64,000 nt of DNA from a virus. The notes under the pieces are model-generated. The model saw only the letters and a program-made list of their open reading frames with translations. It was not told the DNA's origin and did no database searches. Of this stretch, positions 28,166 to 37,515 are shown piece after piece. Made by a program: the position numbers and the translations under genes. The stretch covers positions 47,976 to 111,975 of the IMG/VR virus record IMGVR_UViG_3300023179_000037; one strand, written 5' to 3'. Position 1 is the first letter of the stretch. Each line of letters starts with the position of its first letter.

Positions 28166-29296
28166 ATGAGTATATTAAAATTTTCAGGTAATTTATTTGG
28201 CACTGGTTCTGTTACAATAACTTCGCCAAATACCAATGCTACCTATAGTATTACTTTGCCAGCATCTTCCGGTGAATTAGTTTCCACTGGAAATTTTAAT
28301 ACTGGTATAGTTACAGAAGGTACAAATTTATATTTTACAAATGCAAGAGTAATTGCTGCAGTATCTGATGGACTTTCAACTAGTAATATAGCAGAAGGTT
28401 CAAATTTATATTTTACAAATGCTCGTGTTGCTGCTAATGTAGCTTTACTAAGTATAAATGTATTATATGATGTAGATACTACAAATGCTGTAGCCGGAAA
28501 TGCATTGGTATGGAATGGATCTACCTGGGTACCGGGAACGGTTGCAGCTGGATCAGCATCTACAGCATTAACATCCAATTTTGCCACTCTAGCAGCAAAT
28601 GCCAATCTAGTAGTTTCCATTAGTAACTTTACTACAAGTAATCTTGCTGAGGGCAATAATCTATACTATACAAATGCTCGTGTTCGTTCAGCTATAACTG
28701 CTGGTAATACATTATATTATGATCAAACTACGGGTAATGTTACTTTAACCAGATCCGGTGTTACTGTTGGTGTTTATGGTAATTCATCAACTATTGCTGT
28801 AGTAACAGTGGATCAGTTTGGAAGAGTAACAAACGCTCAAAATACTGTTGTTTCAAGTTCTGCTGTTGCAGCATCAGGTAGTGATAGGCAAATTCAATAC
28901 AACAATGCTGGATCTTTTGCTGGCGCTTCATCTTTTACATTTGACGGGTCGAATGTAACTATTGGAAATGCCGGACAACTAAGATTTGCCAATACAAATT
29001 CTACTCGATATGTTTCATTTAGAGCAAACACAGTATTATCCGCTAATGTTACTTGGACATTGCCTGGAACAGATGGTTCTGCTAATAGTGCACTGTTAAC
29101 TGACGGATCTGGAAATTTATCTTTTGGTCGATCAGCTAATTCGCAAGCAGCCGCTGGTTTGTTTGAAAATTCAAATCTAATAGTAACAAGTTATACAATT
29201 AGAGAAGGATACAATGCTATCAGTGCTGGACCAATAGGTGTTGCTCCCGGAGTCACTGTTACTGTTCCTGCTGGAAGTACTTGGTTGGTGTTGTAA
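28166..29296 (+). CDS. Modular tail fibre protein
   Basis: A 376-aa fibre. The N-terminus (SILKFSGNLFGTGSVTITSP, then NATYSITLPASSGEL) is a module shared with the next two genes. It then carries EGTNLYFTNARV repeats, DQFGRVTNA, and a C-terminal YTIREGYNAISAGPI tip motif ending VPAGSTWLVL. The upstream stop is followed by a short duplicated start-like sequence (ATGAGTACATTATAATGAGT); the second ATG is used here. It overlaps the next gene by TAATG. Paralogous to 26713 and 29296, probably by tandem duplication. Confidence 0.7.
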   Translation: MSILKFSGNLFGTGSVTITSPNTNATYSITLPASSGELVSTGNFNTGIVTEGTNLYFTNARVIAAVSDGLSTSNIAEGSNLYFTNARVAANVALLSINVLYDVDTTNAVAGNALVWNGSTWVPGTVAAGSASTALTSNFATLAANANLVVSISNFTTSNLAEGNNLYYTNARVRSAITAGNTLYYDQTTGNVTLTRSGVTVGVYGNSSTIAVVTVDQFGRVTNAQNTVVSSSAVAASGSDRQIQYNNAGSFAGASSFTFDGSNVTIGNAGQLRFANTNSTRYVSFRANTVLSANVTWTLPGTDGSANSALLTDGSGNLSFGRSANSQAAAGLFENSNLIVTSYTIREGYNAISAGPIGVAPGVTVTVPAGSTWLVL

Positions 29297-30414
29297 TGAG
29301 TCAATTAGTTTTATTGGGTAATGTTTTAGGAACAGGAGAGATTACATTATCTGCTCCGGAAACAATTAACAATCCAACACTCGTTTTACCCCCAAATTCT
29401 AATACCTTAGTATTAAAATCTTATTTTACTACGGATACTGTTACTGAGGTAGCATCAAATCTTTACTTTACAAATGCAAGAGCGAGATCTGCTTTTGCAT
29501 CAGTAACAAGTTCTAATATTAGTGAAGGTACTAATTTATATTTAACTAATGCTAGAATTGCAGCAAACGTGGCATTATTGAATTTTAAAGATTTTTTCGA
29601 TGTTGATGATACGGGATTAGTTGCCGGCAATGCAATAGTATGGAACGGTTCTCAGTGGTTACCAGGAACAGTATCAGCTGGTGCAGTATCGACAGCAAAT
29701 ACTGTTAATTTTTCCACCTTAGCTGCAAATGCTAATCTTGTAGTTTCTTTAAATAATCTATCTACATCGAATCTGGCAGAAGATACAAATTTATATTATA
29801 CAAATGCAAGAGTAATTTCTGCTATTACTGCAGGAAATACATTAAATTATAGTAATGGAAATATAACACTAACTACTAGTGGTGTTTCGGCCGGTGTTTA
29901 TGGTGGCGGATCTAATATAGCAATATTAACAATTGATCAGTTTGGTAGAATAACATCTGCATCTAATGTATCAGTTACAGCATTATCAATAGCTGCAGCT
30001 GGATCAAATTCACAAATAATGTATAATAATGCAGGAATTTTTGCAGGTTCATCTAATTTTATATACGATGGAATAAATATTCAAGTAGGAAGTAGTGGTG
30101 CTGTTAGATTAGCAAATATTCTTGGTGGATTTGCAGGATTAAAAGCTCCAGCTACGATAACGAGTAATATAAATTTTAGATTGCCTGTATCAAATACTGG
30201 CAATGCAGAATTAATTACAGATGGTTCTGGTAATCTAGATTGGGGAAGATCGATTCAGCAAATGGCTGATTCGGGAATGGTGGAAATGGCAAATTCTATA
30301 AGTTCTGCTTATACAATTCGAAATGGTTACAATGCTTTTAGTGTTGGTAATTTAACAATTCAATCTACAGGAAACGTAACATTACCTGATGGTAGTGTTT
30401 GGGCTATTTACTAA
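29296..30414 (+). CDS. Modular tail fibre protein
   Basis: A 372-aa fibre with the same layout as its upstream neighbour: an N-terminal SQLVLLGNVLGTGEITLSAP module, NLYFTNARA repeats, the DQFGRITSA element and a C-terminal YTIRNGYNAFSVGNL tip ending PDGSVWAIY. The ATG at 29296 overlaps the preceding TAA; an earlier in-frame TTG at 29281 is rejected. It overlaps the next gene by TAATG, giving a translationally coupled run of fibre genes. Confidence 0.7.
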   Translation: MSQLVLLGNVLGTGEITLSAPETINNPTLVLPPNSNTLVLKSYFTTDTVTEVASNLYFTNARARSAFASVTSSNISEGTNLYLTNARIAANVALLNFKDFFDVDDTGLVAGNAIVWNGSQWLPGTVSAGAVSTANTVNFSTLAANANLVVSLNNLSTSNLAEDTNLYYTNARVISAITAGNTLNYSNGNITLTTSGVSAGVYGGGSNIAILTIDQFGRITSASNVSVTALSIAAAGSNSQIMYNNAGIFAGSSNFIYDGINIQVGSSGAVRLANILGGFAGLKAPATITSNINFRLPVSNTGNAELITDGSGNLDWGRSIQQMADSGMVEMANSISSAYTIRNGYNAFSVGNLTIQSTGNVTLPDGSVWAIY

Positions 30415-31055
30415 TGAGTACAGTTAAACTTCAAGGCAATTCTGCAGGATCTGGTTCAGTGACCGTTGTATCTCCGAATACAAACAACAGTTATAGTCTA
30501 ACTTTACCATCTGCTAGTGGTGAATTAATTACTAAAACCATTACTGGAGGAGTAAGTATATCTGCTGGTAATCTTTCATTTGATTCTGGATACGGCATAG
30601 ATTTCTCCGCAACGGCTGGGACAGGTACGAGTGAGCTGTTTAATGATTATGAGGAAGGGACATTTACCCCCGCATACAACACATCCAATTCAAACATGAC
30701 GGTGACAGACAACGGAACTGGCACTTACACAAAAATTGGAAGAGTTGTACACGTTTATATGAGATTTTTGGTTTCTGCAATTTCTTCTGCCGGAACAGGC
30801 GATCTAAGAATTACTGGGTTGCCATTTACGCAAGCATCTGGATCGCCAGTTGGGGTTGTTTCGGTAATCTATGAATCAAACTTTGCTACCAACACCTTTC
30901 CAACAGCAGGGCGAATAGATCAAGGAAAAACTTATATTGATTTGTATAAACGCTCTGGTTCTGATGCCAGATCAGCTTTGAACGTCCTTAATGTTGCCGC
31001 AGATTTAGCAGCAAACTCAGGATTCGATTGGTATTACGCTTGTTATTACGTTTAA
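30414..31055 (+). CDS. Short chimeric tail fibre/receptor-binding tip protein
   Basis: A 213-aa protein. The first about 45 residues (STVKLQGNSAGSGSVTVVSP, then SLTLPSASGELI) match the N-terminal module of the two upstream fibres. From about nucleotide 30590 the composition becomes richer in GC and the sequence changes to a fibre-tip domain (LFNDYEEGTFTPAY, GTYTKIGRVVHVYM, LRITGLPF, ending DWYYACYYV) of the type found at the ends of many phage fibres. This looks like an N-terminal adaptor joined to an imported receptor-binding domain. The ATG overlaps the upstream stop (TAATG). Confidence 0.7.
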   Translation: MSTVKLQGNSAGSGSVTVVSPNTNNSYSLTLPSASGELITKTITGGVSISAGNLSFDSGYGIDFSATAGTGTSELFNDYEEGTFTPAYNTSNSNMTVTDNGTGTYTKIGRVVHVYMRFLVSAISSAGTGDLRITGLPFTQASGSPVGVVSVIYESNFATNTFPTAGRIDQGKTYIDLYKRSGSDARSALNVLNVAADLAANSGFDWYYACYYV

Positions 31056-31074
31056 GCAAATAAAGGAACCCAAA

Positions 31075-31317
31075 ATGTCTCTTACCAAACAAACCGTTGT
31101 TGACCAAATAACAGTCACCGAGAACGGCATCGTGCTTTATCGTGAAGCCACTCGCATTATTGAAGATGAAAAGATACTGACACAAACCTATCACCGCTCA
31201 AGCCTGACACCAGGACAAGACCTAACCGGACAGCCTGAGAAGGTCGTAGCCATTGCTCAAGTAGCATGGACACCTGAAGTCATTGCGGCGTATCAAGCTT
31301 CAATGGCAAACAATTAG
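31075..31317 (+). CDS. Small fibre-associated protein
   Basis: An 80-aa protein (SLTKQTVVDQITVTENGIVL, ending WTPEVIAAYQASMANN) with a good AAAGGA site. Proteins of this length and form often follow fibre genes in aquatic T4-like phages, which suggests a fibre assembly or capping role, but no function is established to my knowledge. Its composition is closer to the GC-richer preceding domain than to the AT-rich core, so it may have moved together with the tip domain upstream. Confidence 0.55.
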   Translation: MSLTKQTVVDQITVTENGIVLYREATRIIEDEKILTQTYHRSSLTPGQDLTGQPEKVVAIAQVAWTPEVIAAYQASMANN

Positions 31318-31326
31318 GAGTAAAGA

Positions 31327-33573
31327 ATGCCAATAACATTAGATGGTACTGCGGGTATTACGACACCGGCGGTAACTAGTACCGGTACAACGTCTATAGC
31401 TAATGTAAATCTCAGTTCTACGACAACAGCACCAGCAACAGGGATATATCTTCCAAGTTCTGGCACATTAGGATTCTCTACAGGCAGTACTCAAAGAACT
31501 ACTATAAATTCTTCGGGTGTTTTATCCCATTCAGGTAATGTAGCAATAGATACTAATGTATTGTTTGTAGATGGGGTATCTAATAGAGTTGGAATTGGTA
31601 CAACTACTCCTGAGACAGTGTTTTCAATTAGTTCTGGTCAAGCATCTTTTCCAGCGGGATCAGTTTCAGCACCCTCCATCACCACGACAGGTGATACGAA
31701 TACGGGTGTGTTCTTCCCCGCTGCGGATACGGCTGCTATTAGTACGGGTGGTAGCGAGCGGATGCGGGTTGATTCGTCGGGTAATGTTGGGATTGGGACG
31801 AGTTCACCCATATCAAACTTCCATGTGTCATCAACAAGGACTTCGGTATCGTGGGGCACACATTCCACGCCAATGCAACTTGTAGCATCTGTTGTTGTTG
31901 GTGATATTGGAACAGCTGGTGGCAGTTTTGCTGTTCGCACCGGCTCAATTAATAGTAATTTCAGCTCAGGTTTAGGAGTAGACGGATATTATTCTGGTGG
32001 CCCGGACTTCACATCGACAGTTAACCTTAAAGCGTTTGGTCCGCAAACCAACGGATATTTTGGAGACATGGCATTCAGCACAACGTTCAATGATGGCATT
32101 AGAGAGCGTATGCGAATTCGCGGCAACAGTAATAATGACTCTCAAATTTATCTAGGAAACGGCAAAACGCACTCCGGCGTAGTTACAAATGCCATTATAA
32201 ATGGTACAGACGCAGTAACTACTGCTAATACATTTGGGTCCAATATTTCCATAGTTGGAGGAGCTTGTACAGGTTCTGCAGAAGGTGGAATGATAAAATT
32301 TTTTACTGGACTTAATTATGGTAATACCGCTGCCACTACTTGGACTGCTCAAAACGCAGTTTATGAAGTGATGCGAGTACGAAACTTCAGTGTTATAATT
32401 AATGGCGGCGGCCTTAGAAAGAAAGTAGACGAATCTACTGCAATAACTGAGGATGGCAATCGAAAAACATATGCAGCCGGTTTAATGGTGTCACCTCGGG
32501 CTAAAGATTATTTTGATATCGATTTAAATGGAGGTGGATATACTACAGGGGGCGGTCAAGCTAATGGGGGATATGGCTGGACCTATAGTAAACATCCCGG
32601 CTATGGGGCAGATGGTGTACCGCCTGGTATGTTTGCTGATGGTAGTCCCGGTGATCTAAATACAAGCGGAACCAGTGTTGGTTTAGTTTGCAGAGGAGGT
32701 TCGGCCGGTACTTATTCATCTGCTGCCGCAGGTTTGTATTGTGAGGCAGGAAATGCATTTGTACGAGGTGGCCAGGCGCCTGCTTCTGCTGTATTTAGAA
32801 GTTGGGATAATCCGACAATAATAGTTGATAGATTTTCAACTGATGGCACCATAATAGATATACGACAAGGTAACACAACTGAGGGTACTATTTCTGTATC
32901 TGGTACAACAGTTTCTTATAACGCTTTTATGGGATCACACTGGGCAACTCTGTCAGATTGGTCCAGACCAGATATTAAAGTCGGTACTATATTAGAATCT
33001 ATTGGTTCTTTAGTAGAATATAAAGTAGCAGTTTTTGATGTCCCATTGAGAACCCCTATTAGAGATTCGGAAAATGATGAAATTAATGGTGTAGAAAATG
33101 CTCTTGATGAAAATGGTAATCAAATATTTTCTAAAATGAAAATTTGTTATAATGGCAATGAACCAACTGGGTCAATTGTTTCTATAGATTTTCATGATAA
33201 TACATATAGTGCAGTTTTAGAACTTGAAAAAGATAAAGAATTCACCAAGGGCGTTCAAGTAAAAATTAGTGATACTGTAGGATCTAAAGCAGTTTATGGG
33301 GTATTTCATCAATGGAATAATGATAAATTATATGATGGTGGTATATGGAATGATATGCATGTTGCCGGTTTGGGTAACTATGTTATTCGAATGGCGGCAG
33401 ATCAAAATCCACAAATTGGTGATCTAATTGAATCTAACGGCGATGGGTGTGGTAAAGTACAAGATAATGATAACGTAACATCAAAAACAGTAGCAAAAAT
33501 AACTAGTAATCTAAAACAAGTAACTTATGAGGATGGTTCCTTTTTAGTCTCTTGTGTTTTATATTGCGGATAA
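31327..33573 (+). CDS. Mosaic tail fibre protein
   Basis: A 748-aa fibre. The N-terminus MPITLDGTAGITTP is a common fibre start in aquatic phages. SNRVGIGTTTPET, TGVFFPAADTAAISTGG and SSGNVGIGTSSP are fibre-shaft repeats. A Gly-rich segment (about 395-485) precedes a C-terminal domain beginning GSHWATLSDWSRPDIKVGT and including YGVFHQWNND and ESNGDGCGKVQ, ending SCVLYCG. That last domain is a recurrent terminal chaperone-like or tip module in T4-like phages. Codon use changes inside the gene: AT-rich start, GC-rich 31650-31900, AT-rich end from about 32870. This indicates recombination within the gene. Confidence 0.7.
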   Translation: MPITLDGTAGITTPAVTSTGTTSIANVNLSSTTTAPATGIYLPSSGTLGFSTGSTQRTTINSSGVLSHSGNVAIDTNVLFVDGVSNRVGIGTTTPETVFSISSGQASFPAGSVSAPSITTTGDTNTGVFFPAADTAAISTGGSERMRVDSSGNVGIGTSSPISNFHVSSTRTSVSWGTHSTPMQLVASVVVGDIGTAGGSFAVRTGSINSNFSSGLGVDGYYSGGPDFTSTVNLKAFGPQTNGYFGDMAFSTTFNDGIRERMRIRGNSNNDSQIYLGNGKTHSGVVTNAIINGTDAVTTANTFGSNISIVGGACTGSAEGGMIKFFTGLNYGNTAATTWTAQNAVYEVMRVRNFSVIINGGGLRKKVDESTAITEDGNRKTYAAGLMVSPRAKDYFDIDLNGGGYTTGGGQANGGYGWTYSKHPGYGADGVPPGMFADGSPGDLNTSGTSVGLVCRGGSAGTYSSAAAGLYCEAGNAFVRGGQAPASAVFRSWDNPTIIVDRFSTDGTIIDIRQGNTTEGTISVSGTTVSYNAFMGSHWATLSDWSRPDIKVGTILESIGSLVEYKVAVFDVPLRTPIRDSENDEINGVENALDENGNQIFSKMKICYNGNEPTGSIVSIDFHDNTYSAVLELEKDKEFTKGVQVKISDTVGSKAVYGVFHQWNNDKLYDGGIWNDMHVAGLGNYVIRMAADQNPQIGDLIESNGDGCGKVQDNDNVTSKTVAKITSNLKQVTYEDGSFLVSCVLYCG

Positions 33574-33581
33574 GGTAAAGA

Positions 33582-35783
33582 ATGAGTACAGTAAAAACAA
33601 ATAATTTACAAATAGGGTTGTCATCGACAGCTTCTCAAAACTTCACGATTTATCAACCTACAGCACCGGATGGGACAGTTAGATTGGGTTTTGGTAATTC
33701 TGGTTCTGTTACTGATCTTATTAGAATAGCAAATACAAGTATTACTGCTTTTGGTGGAGGTGCTGTTTCTACAAATACAGCATTCGGTGACCAAGCATTA
33801 CTAAGTAATACGACTGGTGCAAACAATACGGCTGTTGGTTATCAGGCTTTGGACGTTAATACGAGTGGCGCAAGTAACACCGCATTAGGGTCTGGCGCGT
33901 TGGGAGCCAACACCACCGGACAAGGCAATATCGCGGTTGGGTATCAGGCACTTTATACAAGAACAACAGGTTCAAGCAATATTGCGGTTGGCTGGAACGC
34001 CATGCGAAACGGAGATGGTAACGGTTATGACAATATAGCTATTGGCTCATACGATGTATCAACAAATTGGAACGGACCTTTACTGAGTGTATCCACAGGT
34101 AACTCAAATATTGGTATAGGTGGTGGTGCAATACAAACCTTAACCACTGGCTCAAACAATGTGGCTATAGGAAATAGAGCCGGTCTTCGTATAACAACGG
34201 CTAGTAACAATACTGCAATTGGGTACCAAGCGCTTCAAGAAACTACCACTGGCACAGACAACGTTGCTGTTGGTTATCAGGCTTTGGATGCGAATACGAC
34301 TGGATTTAACAATGCGGCAGTTGGGTCTGGAGCATTAGGAAACAACACTACTGGGTCGGAGAATACAGCATTTGGAACAACGGCTATGCGTGTTGCATCA
34401 ACAGCAAGTTCTTGTGTTTCTGTTGGTCATGGGTCTCTTTATGCCTTAACTACAGGTAATTCAAATACGGCCTTGGGGTATGTATCTCTATATTCTAATA
34501 CTACTGGAATTGAAAATACTGCTGTTGGTCGAAATGCAATAACATACAACGTCACCGGCTCCGCTAACGTAGCTGTTGGTCATAATGCGTTGTATGGTGT
34601 TTCAGGAAATTCACATTCAAACAACACCGCCATAGGCCACTCTGCCCTCTACGCCAATACCACTGGCGCAGGCAACGTCGCTGTTGGTTATCAATCCCTC
34701 TACACCAACAACATCGCCTCCAACAACACTGCTGTTGGTTACCAATCCCTCTACTCCAATACCGCTGGCGCAAACAATGTGGCGGTCGGCGCTCTTTCGG
34801 GTTATGCCGTAGTTTCTACTGGCGGTGGATCTAACGGAGCCGCTAACGTATTGCTCGGTTACAAGGCGGGGTATGGCATCACCACTGGTTTCCGAAATGT
34901 TGCAATCGGTTCTCAAGACCCTGTGTACAGCGATCCGGCTCCAATGATGACAGGCCCAGTTACGGGCTATAGAAATGTCGCTATTGGGCCGCGTACGATG
35001 GTCAATTTAACTTCTGGCTATGACAACGTCGCTATCGGTGATTATGCATTAAATGCCAACAACACAGGTACTGGCAATACTGCAATTGCTTCGTCTGCGC
35101 TCGGCGGAAACACCACTGGCTCAAACAACACCGCTTTAGGATCATCAGCCCTCGCCGCCAGCACCACCGCCTCCTACAACACCGCTATAGGCTACATAGC
35201 CCTCAGCGCCGTCACCACTGGCTTTCAAAATACCGCTGTTGGCTATGGAGCGGGAAATACAATCACGACGGGGATAGTGAACACTTGCATTGGAAACGCT
35301 ACCGCATCGGCTGCATCAGGTAGTTGGCAAATCGTTATTGGCAATCAGAGTGGTTCGCCAATAACAGGCAAAGGTGATAGCACTGGGTTTATCAACCCCA
35401 ACGGCGGCGGCGTCTACCAAGGCAATAACTCTTCATCGTGGTCTACAGCCTCAGATCGCAGACTCAAAAAGAACATCGTTGATAACAACGAAGGCTTAGA
35501 CAAGATCAGCCAGATTCGTGTTCGCAACTTTGAATATCGCTTGCCTGAAGAAGTTGATGGTGGGTTGCAACCGACTGATGCGGTTAATAAAATAGGCGTT
35601 CAACTTGGCGTTATTGCTCAGGAACTTCAAGAAGTCTGTTCTGACTGCGTGAAGGAAGAAACCACGGGCGTGTTATCCGTAGACTCCGACAACGTGTTCT
35701 GGCATATGCTTAACGCCATCAAGCAACTCAATACCCGCTTACAAGCAGCCGAAGCTGAAATCGCAACCCTTAAAGGAGCTTAA
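33582..35783 (+). CDS. YadA-head-like fibre with S74 chaperone domain (second copy)
   Basis: A 733-aa fibre. The N-terminus (VKTNNLQIGLSSTASQNF, then PDGTVRLGFGNSG) is a phage-type adaptor. The body consists of NTAVGYQAL-type 14-residue YadA-like repeats, and the C-terminus is an S74 chaperone with S624 and K629 in SDRRLKKNI, then GVIAQELQEVCSDCV and a coiled coil. The S74 domain is nearly identical to that of 24754, while the adaptor and repeat order differ. The repeats are GC-richer than the core genome. Two such genes in one phage provide material for recombination and host-range change. Confidence 0.85.
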   Translation: MSTVKTNNLQIGLSSTASQNFTIYQPTAPDGTVRLGFGNSGSVTDLIRIANTSITAFGGGAVSTNTAFGDQALLSNTTGANNTAVGYQALDVNTSGASNTALGSGALGANTTGQGNIAVGYQALYTRTTGSSNIAVGWNAMRNGDGNGYDNIAIGSYDVSTNWNGPLLSVSTGNSNIGIGGGAIQTLTTGSNNVAIGNRAGLRITTASNNTAIGYQALQETTTGTDNVAVGYQALDANTTGFNNAAVGSGALGNNTTGSENTAFGTTAMRVASTASSCVSVGHGSLYALTTGNSNTALGYVSLYSNTTGIENTAVGRNAITYNVTGSANVAVGHNALYGVSGNSHSNNTAIGHSALYANTTGAGNVAVGYQSLYTNNIASNNTAVGYQSLYSNTAGANNVAVGALSGYAVVSTGGGSNGAANVLLGYKAGYGITTGFRNVAIGSQDPVYSDPAPMMTGPVTGYRNVAIGPRTMVNLTSGYDNVAIGDYALNANNTGTGNTAIASSALGGNTTGSNNTALGSSALAASTTASYNTAIGYIALSAVTTGFQNTAVGYGAGNTITTGIVNTCIGNATASAASGSWQIVIGNQSGSPITGKGDSTGFINPNGGGVYQGNNSSSWSTASDRRLKKNIVDNNEGLDKISQIRVRNFEYRLPEEVDGGLQPTDAVNKIGVQLGVIAQELQEVCSDCVKEETTGVLSVDSDNVFWHMLNAIKQLNTRLQAAEAEIATLKGA
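35415..35725 (+). repeat. Direct repeat, copy 2 (S74 chaperone region of the 33582 gene)
   Basis: Second copy of the repeat at 26333-26645. The main difference is around 35560-35590, where GGTGGGTTGCAACCG replaces a less similar stretch. Homologous recombination between the copies would delete or invert nothing essential but would swap fibre bodies. Confidence 0.8.
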
Positions 35784-35785
35784 AA

Positions 35786-36043
35786 ATGTCTGAAATTATT
35801 CCCACACAGGAAGAACTTGACCGTCACTTCTCAGCAATGGGAGACTCGGTGAGTTTGATTGAAGGTTATGTCGCTGGTGAATACGGCAACCGAGTCATCG
35901 TCAAGAACGCTGAAAATCTAGCAACCGTTGAGCGTAATGTCGGTCACTTGAAACTCATGCGTGATAAGCCTTGGTGGAATGGTTTTGACCTGACCGCTGT
36001 CAACAATGCTATCACCATCGGAGATGAATACATAGCTAATTGA
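35786..36043 (+). CDS. Small fibre-associated protein
   Basis: An 85-aa acidic protein (MSEIIPTQEELDRHF at the start; VERNVGHLKLMRDKPWW; LTAVNNAITIGDEYI near the end). Similar small proteins often lie after fibre genes in T4-like aquatic phages. It follows the YadA-like fibre by 2 bases and shares its GC-richer composition, so it probably travelled with it. A role in fibre assembly is possible but unproven. Confidence 0.55.
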   Translation: MSEIIPTQEELDRHFSAMGDSVSLIEGYVAGEYGNRVIVKNAENLATVERNVGHLKLMRDKPWWNGFDLTAVNNAITIGDEYIAN

Positions 36044-36044
36044 T

Positions 36045-36914
36045 ATGAAACCTATAGGTGGATCTGAAATACTTTATTATAAACTATCTTCGTTATTAGA
36101 TTTAAGTAAAGTAAATTTAATTTTATCAGTTTGTTCCTGGAGAAATATTAGTAACACAAAACCTAATATTCTCTGGCAGCATCTTGATGTAAATCAACAA
36201 GCAGTAGAACAAATGCAAAATGAAGCATTTGTTGATTCTTTAGATGCTATTGTATTTGTATCACACTGGCAATATGAACAGTATAGAAAAAAATATAATA
36301 TACCAGGTAAAAAGTGTTTTGTGATAAAAAATGCTATTGATTCTATAGAAATACATTCAAAACCAAAAGATGTAAAATTAATATATACATCTATGCCTGA
36401 TAGGGGTTTAGAACTACTTATAGATGCATATGAATTATTGAAAAATAAAGTTGAAGTGGAAATATATTCTGGAACAAAGATATATGGGCAGCAATATCAC
36501 GAAGCAACAAAAAATAAATATACTGCACTGTATAAAAGAATTAAAAAATTAAATTTACAACACTTTGATTATGCACCAAATGATAAAGTAATCGATGCGT
36601 TAAAAAGATCACATATTCTTGCATACCCAAGTATATTTCAAGAAACAAGTTGTTTATCAGCAATTCAAGCATTAGCTGCCGGATGTACAGTAGTTACAAC
36701 TAATTTTGGTGCATTACCGGAAACTTGCTGTGATTGGGCAACTTTTGTCCCATTAGATAATAGACAAGATTTTGTTAAAAGATTTGCTAGTACATTAGAT
36801 GAAACTATTCTTGAATATAGATATAATGAAGATCAGGTAAGATATTATAATAAATATTGGACTTGGAATACTCGAATAAAAGAATGGGAGAAGTTATTTG
36901 GAAAGTTATGCTAA
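36045..36914 (+). CDS. Glycosyltransferase, GT4-type
   Basis: A 289-aa protein with the C-terminal half of a GT-B glycosyltransferase: VFVSHWQYEQY (about 70-80), VIKNAIDSIE, LIYTSMPDRGLELLIDAYE (sugar-nucleotide domain start), and YPSIFQETSCLSAIQALAAG (the donor-site E-x7-E region, here E-x7-Q). It is shorter than usual, starting at MKPIGGSEIL, which is close to the N-terminal Gly-loop, so the first strand is missing or reduced. Composition returns to AT-rich. It heads a cassette with an FkbM methyltransferase and a GT2-like enzyme, suggesting that glycan is attached to virion protein, DNA or host surface. Confidence 0.8.
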   Translation: MKPIGGSEILYYKLSSLLDLSKVNLILSVCSWRNISNTKPNILWQHLDVNQQAVEQMQNEAFVDSLDAIVFVSHWQYEQYRKKYNIPGKKCFVIKNAIDSIEIHSKPKDVKLIYTSMPDRGLELLIDAYELLKNKVEVEIYSGTKIYGQQYHEATKNKYTALYKRIKKLNLQHFDYAPNDKVIDALKRSHILAYPSIFQETSCLSAIQALAAGCTVVTTNFGALPETCCDWATFVPLDNRQDFVKRFASTLDETILEYRYNEDQVRYYNKYWTWNTRIKEWEKLFGKLC

Positions 36915-37515
36915 AAGATTTGGGATTTTAAAATCTCAAGGTGTTGAAATTGAAGAAGTTTTAGATATTGGCGCATACAGAGGTGAATTTACAGATATAG
37001 TTAAAATATTTTGGCCAAACTGTAATGTACAGCAATTCGAAGCAGATGAAAGACAAAAACCTTACATACCAAATGCTAAATTTGTTTTACTTGGTGACAA
37101 AGATAGAAAGGTAGATTTCTATACTTTAAGTGAAAAAAGTAATACCTCTGGTAGTTCTATTTTTTTAGAAAATACGAGTTACTACGATGAGCATTTAATA
37201 ATCAAAAAGAAAATGACTACATTGGATAAAGTAGTCAAAATGCAAGGTAATTGGTCAAAGGGTTTAATTAAAATTGATACTCAGGGTTCTGAATTATTAA
37301 TTTTACAAGGCGCTAAAAAATTATTAGCAAACAAACCTAGATATATAATTTTAGAATGTTCGGTGCAAGAATATAATATCGAAGCACCACTAATTGATGA
37401 AGTAATAAAAACAATGCAAAGTTATAATTATAGAATACATGATATTATGGAAATTGCATATAAAGAAACAGGTGAGTTATTACAAATGGATATATTATTT
37501 GAGGTATTGAAATGA
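36898..37515 (+). CDS. FkbM-family methyltransferase
   Basis: A 205-aa SAM-dependent methyltransferase. Motif I is LDIGAYRGEFT (about 22-32), an acidic ribose-binding position is in QQFEADE, and the FkbM signature is GLIKIDTQGSELLILQGA. FkbM enzymes O-methylate sugars or polyketides. The best start is TTG at 36898 with GGGAG 8 bases upstream; no ATG lies between it and motif I. It overlaps the glycosyltransferase by 17 bases and the next gene by ATGA, so the three are probably one translational unit. A likely role is methyl capping of the sugar added by its neighbours. Confidence 0.8.
   Translation: MESYAKRFGILKSQGVEIEEVLDIGAYRGEFTDIVKIFWPNCNVQQFEADERQKPYIPNAKFVLLGDKDRKVDFYTLSEKSNTSGSSIFLENTSYYDEHLIIKKKMTTLDKVVKMQGNWSKGLIKIDTQGSELLILQGAKKLLANKPRYIILECSVQEYNIEAPLIDEVIKTMQSYNYRIHDIMEIAYKETGELLQMDILFEVLK

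Noticed and set aside
28243-28656. 137-aa frame on the - strand in a fibre gene
   Set aside because: The Ala/Val/Thr-rich product is the antisense of repetitive fibre DNA; similar artefacts occur opposite every fibre repeat.
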